The notes below the pieces were generated by a model. The model saw only the letters and a list, made by a program, of their open reading frames with translations. It did no database searches and was not told the DNA's origin. This document shows positions 48,710-56,949 of a DNA stretch of 64,000 bases, in pieces; the first letter of the stretch is position 1; the number at the start of each line of letters is the position of its first letter. The position numbers and the translations under genes are program-made. The stretch is from SIG603 sp963621245 (GTDB lineage Bacteria > Bacillota > Clostridia > Oscillospirales > Acutalibacteraceae), in contig CAVFCW010000001.1 of assembly GCA_963621245.1 (NCBI GenBank), forward strand, positions 372,001-436,000, in the 5' to 3' direction.

Positions 48710-48833
48710 ATCAATTTCCTTTACAGTTTAAAAAATATCTGTTCACATATTTACCTAATATGATTATATTATAAATACTGTTTCAATTCAAGCTAACAAA
48801 ATTTTGCATTTTTGAACCTAAAGCAAAAAACAC

Positions 48834-48862
48834 TTGTTTTAGCCTTTCACATATGTTATATT
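48834..48862 (+). promoter_or_regulatory. Promoter of the second MATE gene
   Basis: -35 TTGTTT (48834-48839), 17-base spacer, -10 TATATT (48857-48862). Confidence 0.55.
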
Positions 48863-48918
48863 AATATCGTTTCAAATAGTTTATTTTGAAACTATTTTAT
48901 CGATTCAAGGTGATAACT

Positions 48919-50283
48919 GTGTCTAAAGAAACATCTCGCGGAAATTTCGCCGAAGGTGCTGTTTCAAAAAACATTCTCTCTCAGGCATTTCCGCTCATGC
49001 TTGCACAGCTTGTGCAGCTTTGCTACAACATCGTTGACAGAATTTACATCGGTCATATGGCTGATGTCGGCACGATGGCTTTGACGGGAATCGGACTTGC
49101 GTTTCCGCTCACAACCCTCATATCCGCTTTTACGGGACTTTACAGCATAGGAGGCACACCGCTTTTCTCCATTGCACGAGGCAAAAAAGACGATGAGGAG
49201 GCCGAGAAAATACTCTCGCAAATCACGGTGCTTTTAATCGGCACGTCTCTTGTTCTTTTCGTTCTGTGCTATACGCTCAGAAAACCTGTTTTGTACCTTT
49301 TCGGAGCAAGCGACGCATCGTATCCTTACGCTGATACTTACCTAAAATATTATCTGTTCGGCACAACCTTCACAATGTTCTCAACGGGACTTAACAACTT
49401 CATCAACGCTCAGGGCTACCCCAGAACGGGAATGATGACAACCGTAATCGGCGCAATTCTCAATCTTGTGCTCGATCCGCTGTTTATATTCACCTTCGGC
49501 ATGGGAGTTAAAGGCGCCGCCATCGCAACGGTTATCAGCCAAGCGGTTTCGGCTGTATGGGTCTTTATGTTCTTCACGGGCAAAAAATCTCAGTATCACA
49601 TCAATGTGAAGTATTTTAAGCCCGACGCAAAAATAATTAAAGATACTCTTTCGCTCGGAATTTCCGGCTTTATCATGAACGGCACAAACTGTGCGGTTCA
49701 GATTATTTGCAACGCCACTTTGAAAATCTACGGCGGCGATCTTTATGTCGGAATTATGACCTGTCTCAACTCCGTGCGTTCCATAGCGGAGCTTCCCGTT
49801 TTCTCGCTCACACACGGCTCTCAGCCCGTTCTCTCATATAACTGGGGAGCAAGAAAATATGCAAGACTCAGAAAGTGCGTAAGATTCGTGACGATTTCCG
49901 CACTTATCTATTCTATTTTCATCTGGATAATCATCAGCTGTTTCCCGAAAATGTTTATGTCGATATTCACAACGGACAGCGAAATGGTTGAAAAGGGCGT
50001 TGCGGCACTTCACATCTATTTCCTCGCATTTTTCTTCCAGACTTTCCAGTCTGCGGGACAATCGACATTCGTTTCTCTCAAATGTCCGAAACGTGCGATA
50101 TTCTTTTCACTACTCAGAAAAGCAATCATTGTTATCCCTCTCACTATCTTCCTGCCGAAAATCGGTATGGGCGTAAATGGCGTTTTTGCCGCCGAACCTA
50201 TATCAAATGTCTTGGGCGGTCTTGCGGCTTACACAACCATGTACTTCTCGCTTTACAGAAAACTGCCAAAGGAAGACGAATAA
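48919..50283 (+). CDS. MATE family efflux transporter
   Basis: A 454-residue, twelve-helix transporter. I start at GTG 48919 because AAGGTGA lies 8 bases upstream; the in-frame ATG at 48886 lies in the promoter region. N-terminal lobe: LSQAFPLMLAQLVQLCYNIV and DRIYIGHMADVGTMALTGIG; second lobe: LSLGISGFIMNGTNCAVQII. It is only distantly like the MATE gene at 9409. It is divergent from the two-component system, which could control it; no operator is visible. Confidence 0.92.
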   Translation: MSKETSRGNFAEGAVSKNILSQAFPLMLAQLVQLCYNIVDRIYIGHMADVGTMALTGIGLAFPLTTLISAFTGLYSIGGTPLFSIARGKKDDEEAEKILSQITVLLIGTSLVLFVLCYTLRKPVLYLFGASDASYPYADTYLKYYLFGTTFTMFSTGLNNFINAQGYPRTGMMTTVIGAILNLVLDPLFIFTFGMGVKGAAIATVISQAVSAVWVFMFFTGKKSQYHINVKYFKPDAKIIKDTLSLGISGFIMNGTNCAVQIICNATLKIYGGDLYVGIMTCLNSVRSIAELPVFSLTHGSQPVLSYNWGARKYARLRKCVRFVTISALIYSIFIWIIISCFPKMFMSIFTTDSEMVEKGVAALHIYFLAFFFQTFQSAGQSTFVSLKCPKRAIFFSLLRKAIIVIPLTIFLPKIGMGVNGVFAAEPISNVLGGLAAYTTMYFSLYRKLPKEDE

Positions 50284-50293
50284 AACACAAATC

Positions 50294-50330
50294 AAAAAAA
50301 GTCGGGTTTAATCGCCCGACTTTTTTTGAT
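50294..50330 (+). terminator. Terminator of the second MATE gene
   Basis: AAAAAAAGTCGGG / CCCGACTTTTTTT (13 bp, 8-base loop). Confidence 0.85.
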
Positions 50331-50341
50331 TTACATTCAAA

Positions 50342-50370
50342 TTGACATAAGCCTCAAAATATGCTATATT
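50342..50370 (+). promoter_or_regulatory. Promoter of larE with a long leader
   Basis: Consensus -35 TTGACA (50342-50347), 17-base spacer, -10 TATATT (50365-50370). The leader to the ATG at 50568 is about 190 bases and contains a short hairpin GGGC-ATGAA-GCCC near 50453-50465. I see no known riboswitch class in it. Confidence 0.75.
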
Positions 50371-50567
50371 TTTCCTACCAGATTAGTATGCAATCCTTGA
50401 AGCCTTGCGATTTGGGAATTGGCAAACGGGAGGTTATTCCGAGATTCAATCGGGCATGAAGCCCGAAAAGCAAAAGAGGAAAATTAGTTCAGCCGTCAGG
50501 CGCATTAGCCATTCGTTAAGAAGCGGATTTTCGTTCAGCAGTTTCGATGACGGCAATGGATTTAAGT

Positions 50568-51380
50568 ATGACAGTAACGGAAAAGAAAACAAAATTAGAA
50601 AATTATTTGAAGGACTTAAAAAAGGTAGCGGTAGCGTATTCTTCGGGCGTTGACTCCACACTTCTTTTAAAGGTCGCCTGCGACACGCTCGGCAAAGAAA
50701 ACGTAATTGCCGTAACGGCGGTCTCTCCGTTCTTCCCCAAAAAGGAAACAACCGAGGCGGTGGCTTTCTGCAAAGAAATAGGCGTGCGCCACTTCTTCGT
50801 GGAGACCGATGAAATGCAGATTGAAGGCTTTGCCGAGAATCCGCCCGACAGATGCTACATCTGCAAAACTGCCCTTTTCACAAGACTTATCGAGGTCGCA
50901 AAGGAAAACGGCGCAGAATACGTATGCGAGGGCTCAAACATGGACGATCTCTCCGATTATCGTCCCGGTCTTAAGGCAATAGCCGAGCTCGGCGTTAAGT
51001 CTCCGCTGCGATATGCAGAGCTTTACAAGAGCGAGATAAGAGCGCTTTCAAAAGAGCTCAATCTTCCCACTTGGAAAAAGCAAAGTTTTGCTTGCCTTGC
51101 CTCACGCTTTGCGTACGGCGAGTACATCACGGCAGAAAAACTTGGTATGGTCGAAAAAGCCGAGGACTATCTGCGTGAGATGAACTTCTCTCAACTCCGT
51201 GTTAGAATTCACGGCAAGCTTGCAAGAATTGAAGTCGCTCCCGACGAATTCGAAAAAATTATGCCGAAAGCAAAGGAGATAAACGATTATCTTCGCTCTC
51301 TCGGATTTATGTACGTAACCCTCGACCTCGGTGGCTACACCATGGGTAGCATGAACCGAGCACTTGGAATCGAGAATTGA
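50568..51380 (+). CDS. larE: ATP-dependent sacrificial sulfur transferase LarE family
   Basis: A 270-residue PP-loop enzyme. The ATP pyrophosphatase loop is VAYSSGVDSTLLLK (usually SGGVDS). It also has the conserved RCYICKTALF and the sulfur-donor Cys in SFACLASRFAYGEYI. LarE donates sulfur to make the nickel-pincer cofactor of lactate racemase; some members bind a 4Fe-4S cluster with three Cys, which would fit the CxxC plus the ACL Cys here. No larA, larB or larC lies in the window, so use for another thiolation is possible. I prefer the ATG giving MTVTEKKTKLE; earlier in-frame ATGs (50547, 50556) lack an RBS. Confidence 0.88.
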   Translation: MTVTEKKTKLENYLKDLKKVAVAYSSGVDSTLLLKVACDTLGKENVIAVTAVSPFFPKKETTEAVAFCKEIGVRHFFVETDEMQIEGFAENPPDRCYICKTALFTRLIEVAKENGAEYVCEGSNMDDLSDYRPGLKAIAELGVKSPLRYAELYKSEIRALSKELNLPTWKKQSFACLASRFAYGEYITAEKLGMVEKAEDYLREMNFSQLRVRIHGKLARIEVAPDEFEKIMPKAKEINDYLRSLGFMYVTLDLGGYTMGSMNRALGIEN

Positions 51381-51427
51381 TTTTATAAGTCTTTTTTCTC
51401 TGACTTTAACTCAAAACAAAAATACAG

Positions 51428-51463
51428 AAAAGGGAAATCTCCAAAAACGGGATTTCCCTTTTT
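51428..51463 (+). terminator. Terminator of larE
   Basis: AAAAGGGAAATC / GATTTCCCTTTT, 12 bp, 11-base loop; may also serve the facing SDR gene. Confidence 0.8.
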
Positions 51464-51473
51464 CTATCACCAA

Positions 51474-52223
51474 TCAAATGTGCGGAATTTTTCTGTCTGT
51501 CAAAACAAGATTCATGTTGCCGTCTATTTCTCCGACCGGCTTATCGCCCTCGTGAAGCTGCCAGATAAACTCTGCCATCTCCTCAGCCGTGTTATATTTT
51601 CCGGGTCTTGAAGAATAGTCAAACGGAGTTTCGCTTTCGTGGCAAGACTGCTCAAATTCTGTTTCTGTTGTCTTGGGAGCCATAACCTTTGCTTTCAGCT
51701 TGTATCCGCCACGGTTCATATCGTCCCAAATCTGCTCCGTAAGAGTTGTCACGAAAAATTTGGTTGCGCAGTAAAATGCACATCCGGGAACATTTATGTA
51801 TCCGCCGACCGAAGCAATATTGATAAGCTGTGCGCCATCTTTGTTATAATTGTCGGCTACAAACATTGCGCTGAACAAACCGAGTGCCTCAGTGTTAACT
51901 CTGAGCATTCTCTTGTTGTGTTCTGGTTCTGCGTTTCTGAGATCGCCCGAATTTCCAAGCCCCGCATTGTTGATCCAAGTTTCAATGTCGTACTTTTTAA
52001 CAAGCTCATAAACCCGTTCGGGTTCTCCGTCCTTTGAGAGATCGGATGAAATTATCACAACATCTGCGCTCGGATTTAACCCAAGAATCTCTTGCTTGAG
52101 TTTCTCAAGCTTTTCGGTTCTTCTCGCAAGTATTATCGGATTATATCCGTGCTTTGCAAAAGCTTTGGATGTTTCGTAACCTATGCCAGAGCTTGCGCCT
52201 GTCACCATTACATATTTAGACAT
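51474..52223 (-). CDS. Short-chain dehydrogenase/reductase
   Basis: A 249-residue Rossmann-fold oxidoreductase. The NAD(P) motif is TGASSGIGYE near the N-terminus, then NNAGLGNSG, Ser in NIASVGGY and the catalytic YCATK. ARR after the second strand suggests NADP(H). The start at 52223 has AAAGGTGAACACT upstream. The C-terminal end has a family-specific block PGKYNTAEEMAEFIWQ. The substrate is unknown. A decayed second copy of its N-terminus lies directly upstream. Confidence 0.92.
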   Translation of the reverse strand: MSKYVMVTGASSGIGYETSKAFAKHGYNPIILARRTEKLEKLKQEILGLNPSADVVIISSDLSKDGEPERVYELVKKYDIETWINNAGLGNSGDLRNAEPEHNKRMLRVNTEALGLFSAMFVADNYNKDGAQLINIASVGGYINVPGCAFYCATKFFVTTLTEQIWDDMNRGGYKLKAKVMAPKTTETEFEQSCHESETPFDYSSRPGKYNTAEEMAEFIWQLHEGDKPVGEIDGNMNLVLTDRKIPHI

Positions 52224-52416
52224 AGTGTTCACCTTTATAATCACATGTACGATATTTTGTTGTTTCGTTATTTGACTTCTTAAACTTGTCGTTTTTTCGT
52301 GCAAGCAAATTCATATTGTGTTGGCGACTGAAATCACAACCGTCTATCTCATACACGACACCGAGGCTTGCACCTTTAATTATCTTGTATTTTTCAAATA
52401 AATTCATCTTTATCAC
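52216..52416 (-). pseudogene. Remnant of a second SDR gene (N-terminal fragment)
   Basis: A 66-codon frame. Residues 9-47 align without gaps to residues 3-41 of the intact SDR next to it: YKIIKGASLGVVYE against YVMVTGASSGIGYE, then MNLLARKNDKFKK against PIILARRTEKLEK, about one third identical. After that the similarity stops and the frame runs into the RBS of the intact gene. The GxxxGxG motif is broken (GASLGVV). It looks like a deleted, decaying duplicate. It may still be translated, since its ATG overlaps the stop of the aldo/keto reductase gene. Confidence 0.6.
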
Positions 52417-53576
52417 TTATCGAGCATCTCGGCAAACTCCGACAGTATCTCGGGAATTTTAATACCCTGCGGACAAACGCTCATACAAGCTCCGCAAGCG
52501 ATACAGGCGGCCGGATCTTCGCCGGGATTATTTCTGTTCATATTAAAATTGAGCATTGCGCCGCCGTTTTTGCTCTCGTTGTAGAAAGAAATAAGCTTGG
52601 GGATATTAATCTCCATGGGGCATCCCTCGGTACAGTAGGAACAGCCCGTGCACGGCACAAGATTGAGCATAACATCGACAACCGACTTAACAGCGTCATA
52701 ATGTTTTTCTTCAAAACTTGCCCTTGTCTCGAATGTTGCGAGATTTTCCTTAAGCTGTTCGAGCGTGGACATTCCCGAGAGGCAAACCGCCACATTCGGA
52801 AGCGACTGAACAAACTTAAAGCACCACTGCGCGTTTGTCCATTCGGGTTCTGCCGCTTTCAATGCTTTTTCGGCATTTTCGGGTAAGTTTATAAGTCTTC
52901 CGCCTCGAACGGGCTCCATGACAACAACGGGAATTCCGTGCTTTTCGCAAACCTCATATTTTGCCTTTGCGTCCTGTAAAGTCCAGTCGAGGTAATTAAG
53001 CTGAAGCTGACAGTACTCGAATACTCCCGGATATTTAGTCAGAAATTTGTCTATCGTGTCGGCTCTGCCGTGTGCGGAAAAAGCAAGATGTTTGATTTTC
53101 CCCTGTCTCTTCTGCTCCTCAAGGTAACCGACAACATCAAGCTCCTCATTCATATAAAAATCAAATGAAGATTCGCACACATTGTGGAGAAGATAGAAAT
53201 CAAAATAATCTACTCGGCATTTTTTCAGCTGTTCCTCGAAGACATCGGATAATTTATCACAGTGGAAATTTGAGAGATAACCCTGAAAACCGAGTTTGTG
53301 ATCGCTGAAATTCATCATATGGCCTGGGAACTTTGAGACGAGCATAAAACTTTCCCTAGGATATTGGCTCAAGACCTCGCCGACAAAGCTCTCAGATTCT
53401 CCGTTGTGATAGCGAAATGCGGTATCGAAAAAGTTGATTCCGTGATTATAAGCATACTCGATTATCTCTCGAGCCTTTTCTCTGTCTATCGGGCCTCTTT
53501 CCTCTGTAGTGGGAAGCCTCATGTTTCCCATACCCAAAGCGGACACATTCACGCCCGCAAGTTTATTATAATACAT
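52413..53576 (-). CDS. Aldo/keto reductase with C-terminal 2x[4Fe-4S] ferredoxin domain
   Basis: A 387-residue protein from ATG 53576 (GAGGG upstream). The AKR barrel starts VSALGMGNMRLP, with the catalytic Asp and Tyr in NFFDTAFRYHNGESE, Lys in MLVSKFPG and His in FYLLHNV. A CTGCSYCTEGCP motif and a CIACGACMSVCPQG motif near the end bind two 4Fe-4S clusters. This anaerobe-typical form probably couples NAD(P)H or ferredoxin to carbonyl reduction. It lies upstream of the SDR remnant and after the second AKR gene on the same strand. Confidence 0.93.
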   Translation of the reverse strand: MYYNKLAGVNVSALGMGNMRLPTTEERGPIDREKAREIIEYAYNHGINFFDTAFRYHNGESESFVGEVLSQYPRESFMLVSKFPGHMMNFSDHKLGFQGYLSNFHCDKLSDVFEEQLKKCRVDYFDFYLLHNVCESSFDFYMNEELDVVGYLEEQKRQGKIKHLAFSAHGRADTIDKFLTKYPGVFEYCQLQLNYLDWTLQDAKAKYEVCEKHGIPVVVMEPVRGGRLINLPENAEKALKAAEPEWTNAQWCFKFVQSLPNVAVCLSGMSTLEQLKENLATFETRASFEEKHYDAVKSVVDVMLNLVPCTGCSYCTEGCPMEINIPKLISFYNESKNGGAMLNFNMNRNNPGEDPAACIACGACMSVCPQGIKIPEILSEFAEMLDK

Positions 53577-53605
53577 AATTATTCCCTCTTTATTTTTTAC
53601 AAAAA

Positions 53606-54469
53606 TCACAATGTTCTGTGCATACACATTCTCACGAACTCGGGATCGAAATGCTTTGCTCTCGAGCCGTTGTATCCCATATCAAGAGAAGAAATTTTCT
53701 TCATTTCCTCGTCTGTGAGAGTGAAATCGAACACATCGAAATTCTCTTTGATTCTCTCGAGATGCGTGCTCTTGGGGATAACCACAGAACCTCTCTGAAT
53801 GCCCCACTTGAGAATGACCTGACCTACTGTTTTGCCGTGATTTTCGGCAATTTCTTTTAGCATTTCATTCTCGAAGGGATTGTATCTTCCGCCGCCGAGC
53901 GGCGCCCACGCCTCGGGGATAACGCCGTAGTACTTCATGTTGTCAAGTGCACTTTCCTGAGTGAAGTACGGGTGAAGCTCAATCTGATTTACGGCGGGCT
54001 TGATGTCTACCGTCTCACAGAAATTTGCGAGAATGTTCGGATAGAAATTTGATACGCCTATTGCTTTTAATTTTCCGGCACGGAAAGCGTCTTCCATGGC
54101 TCTCCACGCCGAGAAATAATCGTTCATTGCCTGATGCTCGAGGTACAAATCGAGATAATCGAGTCCTGATTTTTTGAGCGAGGCGTCAATCGCTTTGCTT
54201 GCCGTTTCATAATTTTTCATATCGGCAACCCACATTTTTGAAGTGATAAAAAGATCTTCACGAGTACAAATGCCCTCGGCTATCGCTTTTCTCACACCCT
54301 CGCCGACAGCGTCCTCGTTACCGTAAGAGGCAGCCGTATCGATAAGGCGGTAACCTACCTTTACGGCATTATAAACCGACTCTGCACATTCTTTCTTGTC
54401 AGGCACTCTAAAAACTCCGAAACCAAGCATCGGCATTTTTGCTCCTGTGTTAAGCGTTACATACTTCAT
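53606..54469 (-). CDS. Aldo/keto reductase (AKR5-like)
   Basis: A 287-residue NADPH-dependent reductase from ATG 54469 (GGGAGG upstream). Motifs: GAKMPMLGFGVFRV, Asp and Tyr in LIDTAASYGNE, Lys in LFITSKMW, His in YLEHQAMND (commonly LIHWP), IGVSNFYP, and VIPKSTHLERIKEN for the cofactor phosphate. It acts on small aldehydes or keto compounds. It is the first of AKR-AKR-SDR genes with short gaps, a likely redox operon. Confidence 0.92.
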   Translation of the reverse strand: MKYVTLNTGAKMPMLGFGVFRVPDKKECAESVYNAVKVGYRLIDTAASYGNEDAVGEGVRKAIAEGICTREDLFITSKMWVADMKNYETASKAIDASLKKSGLDYLDLYLEHQAMNDYFSAWRAMEDAFRAGKLKAIGVSNFYPNILANFCETVDIKPAVNQIELHPYFTQESALDNMKYYGVIPEAWAPLGGGRYNPFENEMLKEIAENHGKTVGQVILKWGIQRGSVVIPKSTHLERIKENFDVFDFTLTDEEMKKISSLDMGYNGSRAKHFDPEFVRMCMHRTL

Positions 54470-54630
54470 AATTTGCCTCCCGTTAAAATAAATTTCTTTG
54501 ATAGATAAAATCAATTTTTTCTGCTTAAAAGCTTTCTTTTGTAACTTTCATCTAAATTATATAGCCTATATCAGTAAAATGCAAATATTCATTAACGATA
54601 GCACAGCATAAATAAAATTTATGGCAAAAG

Positions 54631-54661
54631 AAAATTCCAAGAGGTTTACTCTTGGAATTTT
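54631..54661. terminator. Terminator of the 55969-54669 gene pair
   Basis: AAAATTCCAAGAG / CTCTTGGAATTTT (13 bp, 5-base loop), eight bases beyond the stop of the small membrane protein. Confidence 0.75.
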
Positions 54662-54668
54662 GATGAAA

Positions 54669-54890
54669 TTAGGTTTTGAATTTTTCTTTTGCCCACAAAA
54701 AGAGAGCCGCAAATATCACAGCCGCCGCTATAACTCCCGACGGTATCGCAAATATCGGATAACCGACAATTATCATTGCCACCGTGATAAGCACCCACGG
54801 CAAAGCCATAGCAAAGCAGATGAGAATTCTGTCTCGCTTGAGCTTTCGCTCCTCGGCTTTTTCTGCATCTTTATTTTTATCTTTGTTCAT
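54669..54890 (-). CDS. Small two-helix membrane protein, 73 residues
   Basis: A charged N-terminus (MNKDKNKDAEKAEERKLKRD) is followed by two hydrophobic helices (ILICFAMALPWVLITVAMII and FAIPSGVIAAAVIFAALFL) and a basic tail. Its ATG overlaps the stop of the M24 peptidase gene as ATGA, so translation is coupled. No family is recognised. Confidence 0.8.
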   Translation of the reverse strand: MNKDKNKDAEKAEERKLKRDRILICFAMALPWVLITVAMIIVGYPIFAIPSGVIAAAVIFAALFLWAKEKFKT

Positions 54891-55969
54891 GATTTGAGTA
54901 CGATTAACTCCTTCTTCGGAAAATGAGTGAGATTATACGGGCCGTCCTCACCGAGGTAAACAAGGTCCTCTATTCTGCATCCGAGCTTTCCCGGCTGATA
55001 GATTCCAGGCTCAAAGCTTAAGCAGTTGCCGACTTCCATAATATCATCCGAAAATCTGTTGGCAAGGTGAGTCGGAGCGGCGCCGAGCAATCCGCAAGCG
55101 TGGCCGAGCGCATGCATATAACAACCCTCAAGGCCGCTTTTCTCGATATAATCTCTTGCGACAGCATCAAGCTCCTTGCCCGTCACGCCGACTTTAAAGC
55201 TGTTTATCGCACGCTCCTGAGCTTCCAAAACGGTGTAGTAAACGCGAGTTAGCTCATCACTTGCATAGCCGACCGCAAAGGTTCTCGACATATCCGACCA
55301 GTAGCCATTTTTCACAAGTCCGAAATCCATGAGCAAAACATCGCCCTCTAAAATAGGCTTGTCGCTTGGGTTTCCGTGCGGCATGGATGCGTTTGCACCG
55401 CTTATTATCTCCGGCTTGAAACTTAGGTCGTCGGCGCCGTTCATGTACATGTGATAGATAAGCTCCGCCTCAAGCTGTTTTTCAGTCATACCGATTTTGA
55501 ACGACGAAAGTGTTTCTTCAAGTGCCTTTGATGCGAGCGTTTCGGCAAGCTCGAGGGCGTCTCTGTCCTCTACCGTAAGCACCGAACGGAGTCTGTCGAT
55601 TTTATCTCTCGCAAAAACAAATTCGCACGAAAGATTTTCTCTCAGATTGTTGTACTCTCCGAGGCTTAAATGAGCGTCTTCCACGACAAGTCTTTTAACA
55701 TCGTGCTTTTTGATAAGATCTTTAATTACCGAGATATAACCTGCCGTTGTGTCGGCAAGCTTGTAATTCTTGTCCGAAAGCTCTTTCTCAGCCGCCTCCA
55801 AATATCTTGAATCGGTGAGATAATAAGCTTCGCCGCCGCTTGTAACAAACACATTTCCGGCCGAGGAGATAAATCCCGAGGCATAAAGTCGGTTATCGGA
55901 ATGAGTTATTAAAACGGCGTCTGCCCCAAGGTTCTTTATTACCTTTACTATATTTTCGGTTCTGTTCAT
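54887..55969 (-). CDS. M24 family aminopeptidase (Xaa-Pro peptidase)
   Basis: A 360-residue pita-bread-fold metallopeptidase. N-terminal creatinase-like domain (about 1-125) and catalytic domain with metal ligands: Asp in LLMDFGLVKNGYWSDMSRTF (two Asp), His in HALGHACGLLG, Glu in FEPGIY and Glu in CRIEDLV. It removes N-terminal residues before Pro, or related dipeptides. HGxGHG is altered to HALGHA but the metal His stays. It lies 17 bases downstream of the amidohydrolase gene. Confidence 0.92.
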   Translation of the reverse strand: MNRTENIVKVIKNLGADAVLITHSDNRLYASGFISSAGNVFVTSGGEAYYLTDSRYLEAAEKELSDKNYKLADTTAGYISVIKDLIKKHDVKRLVVEDAHLSLGEYNNLRENLSCEFVFARDKIDRLRSVLTVEDRDALELAETLASKALEETLSSFKIGMTEKQLEAELIYHMYMNGADDLSFKPEIISGANASMPHGNPSDKPILEGDVLLMDFGLVKNGYWSDMSRTFAVGYASDELTRVYYTVLEAQERAINSFKVGVTGKELDAVARDYIEKSGLEGCYMHALGHACGLLGAAPTHLANRFSDDIMEVGNCLSFEPGIYQPGKLGCRIEDLVYLGEDGPYNLTHFPKKELIVLKS

Positions 55970-55986
55970 TTAGAGCCTCCGTTATC

Positions 55987-56799
55987 TTAAATGTTCTGTC
56001 CGTGTGCCCTTAAAATTCTTTCTGCGTTTTTGTGAAGAATGAGCTCCTTTTCGGTATCGCTCAAATCGAGTGTTTTTAAAAGCTCGACATATTTTTTCTG
56101 ACTGCTCCACGGCGAGTCGGTCGCAAACAGCACTCTGTCCGCCCCGTGTCTTTTGATGATTTTAACGCATTCGTTCGGAAATTTATCGAGAACGTACGCC
56201 GTGTCAAAATACACTTTTCTGCCGACAAGCTTTTCTATGACTTCATCGGGCTTATCGACCGATCCCATATGAGCCAAAATCAATTTGTCGTCGATTATGC
56301 TTCCAAGCTTATCAAGCACGTTTACTACCATATCGACCGTGCAGTGAACCTCGTCCGGGTAAGCGGGGTCAAAACCTGCGTGAGCGGTAATCATCAAATC
56401 TCTCTCGGCGGCTCCCCTCAAAATGCGAATGCATCTCTCCTCGTCAAAAAACAAGTCCTGATAGTCGGAGTGAAGCTTAATTCCGTAAAGTCCGCTCGAT
56501 TTTATATCGTCCAAAATTTCCTCGATGTTCTCGCAATCGGGGTGAATTGCACCCGCAAAAATCAAGCTGTTCTTGCCGTTTAACTCCTTGCTCATTCTGT
56601 TTATGCTGTTCACCTGGCTTACTTTTGTCGCAACGGGAAGCGAAACGCTTATGTCAACGCCGGAATTTTTCATGGACTCGATGAGCGACGAAACACTTCC
56701 GTCACGATATGAGTCGGCATAGCCCTTTTGCTCCAAGAAAGAAATAGTCTTTGCGGCTATTTTATCGGGAAATGTATGTGTGTGGAAATCAATAACCAT
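55987..56799 (-). CDS. Amidohydrolase family protein (TIM-barrel, COG2159-like)
   Basis: A 270-residue metal hydrolase or decarboxylase-type protein. Metal-binding HTHTF is at the N-terminus (VIDFHTHTFPDKIA), His in IKLHSDYQD, His in MITAHAGFD, His in ILAHMGSV, and Asp in LFATDSPWSS. The PWSSQKKYVELL end matches COG2159 members. Substrate not known. It precedes the M24 peptidase gene in the same direction, so a role in peptide or amide salvage is possible. Confidence 0.88.
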   Translation of the reverse strand: MVIDFHTHTFPDKIAAKTISFLEQKGYADSYRDGSVSSLIESMKNSGVDISVSLPVATKVSQVNSINRMSKELNGKNSLIFAGAIHPDCENIEEILDDIKSSGLYGIKLHSDYQDLFFDEERCIRILRGAAERDLMITAHAGFDPAYPDEVHCTVDMVVNVLDKLGSIIDDKLILAHMGSVDKPDEVIEKLVGRKVYFDTAYVLDKFPNECVKIIKRHGADRVLFATDSPWSSQKKYVELLKTLDLSDTEKELILHKNAERILRAHGQNI

Positions 56800-56890
56800 T
56801 CTTCTTATCCTTCTTCCGATTAATCTGTATCTAAAATCGATATTTTATCACAATTAAATTGATTTTTAAAGGACTCGAAAAATGTATACC

Positions 56891-56925
56891 AAAAACATCG
56901 GGAGAGAACCCGAAAGCTCTCTCCC
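56891..56925 (-). terminator. Terminator of the sugar isomerase gene
   Basis: GGGAGAG / CTCTCCC hairpin followed on the minus strand by GATGTTTTTGG. Confidence 0.65.
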
Positions 56926-56949
56926 TCAATTTAAGTCAATATTGAATTA

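Noticed and set aside
50405..50653. 82-codon frame in the larE leader overlapping larE
   Set aside because: It overlaps the PP-loop coding region of larE in another frame, and its composition (KRKISS, GSGSVFFGR) matches no family, so chance is likelier than a gene.
54621..54926. Plus-strand frame opposite the small membrane protein
   Set aside because: It is Arg/Tyr-rich, lies antisense to a gene coupled by ATGA overlap, and contains the terminator hairpin.
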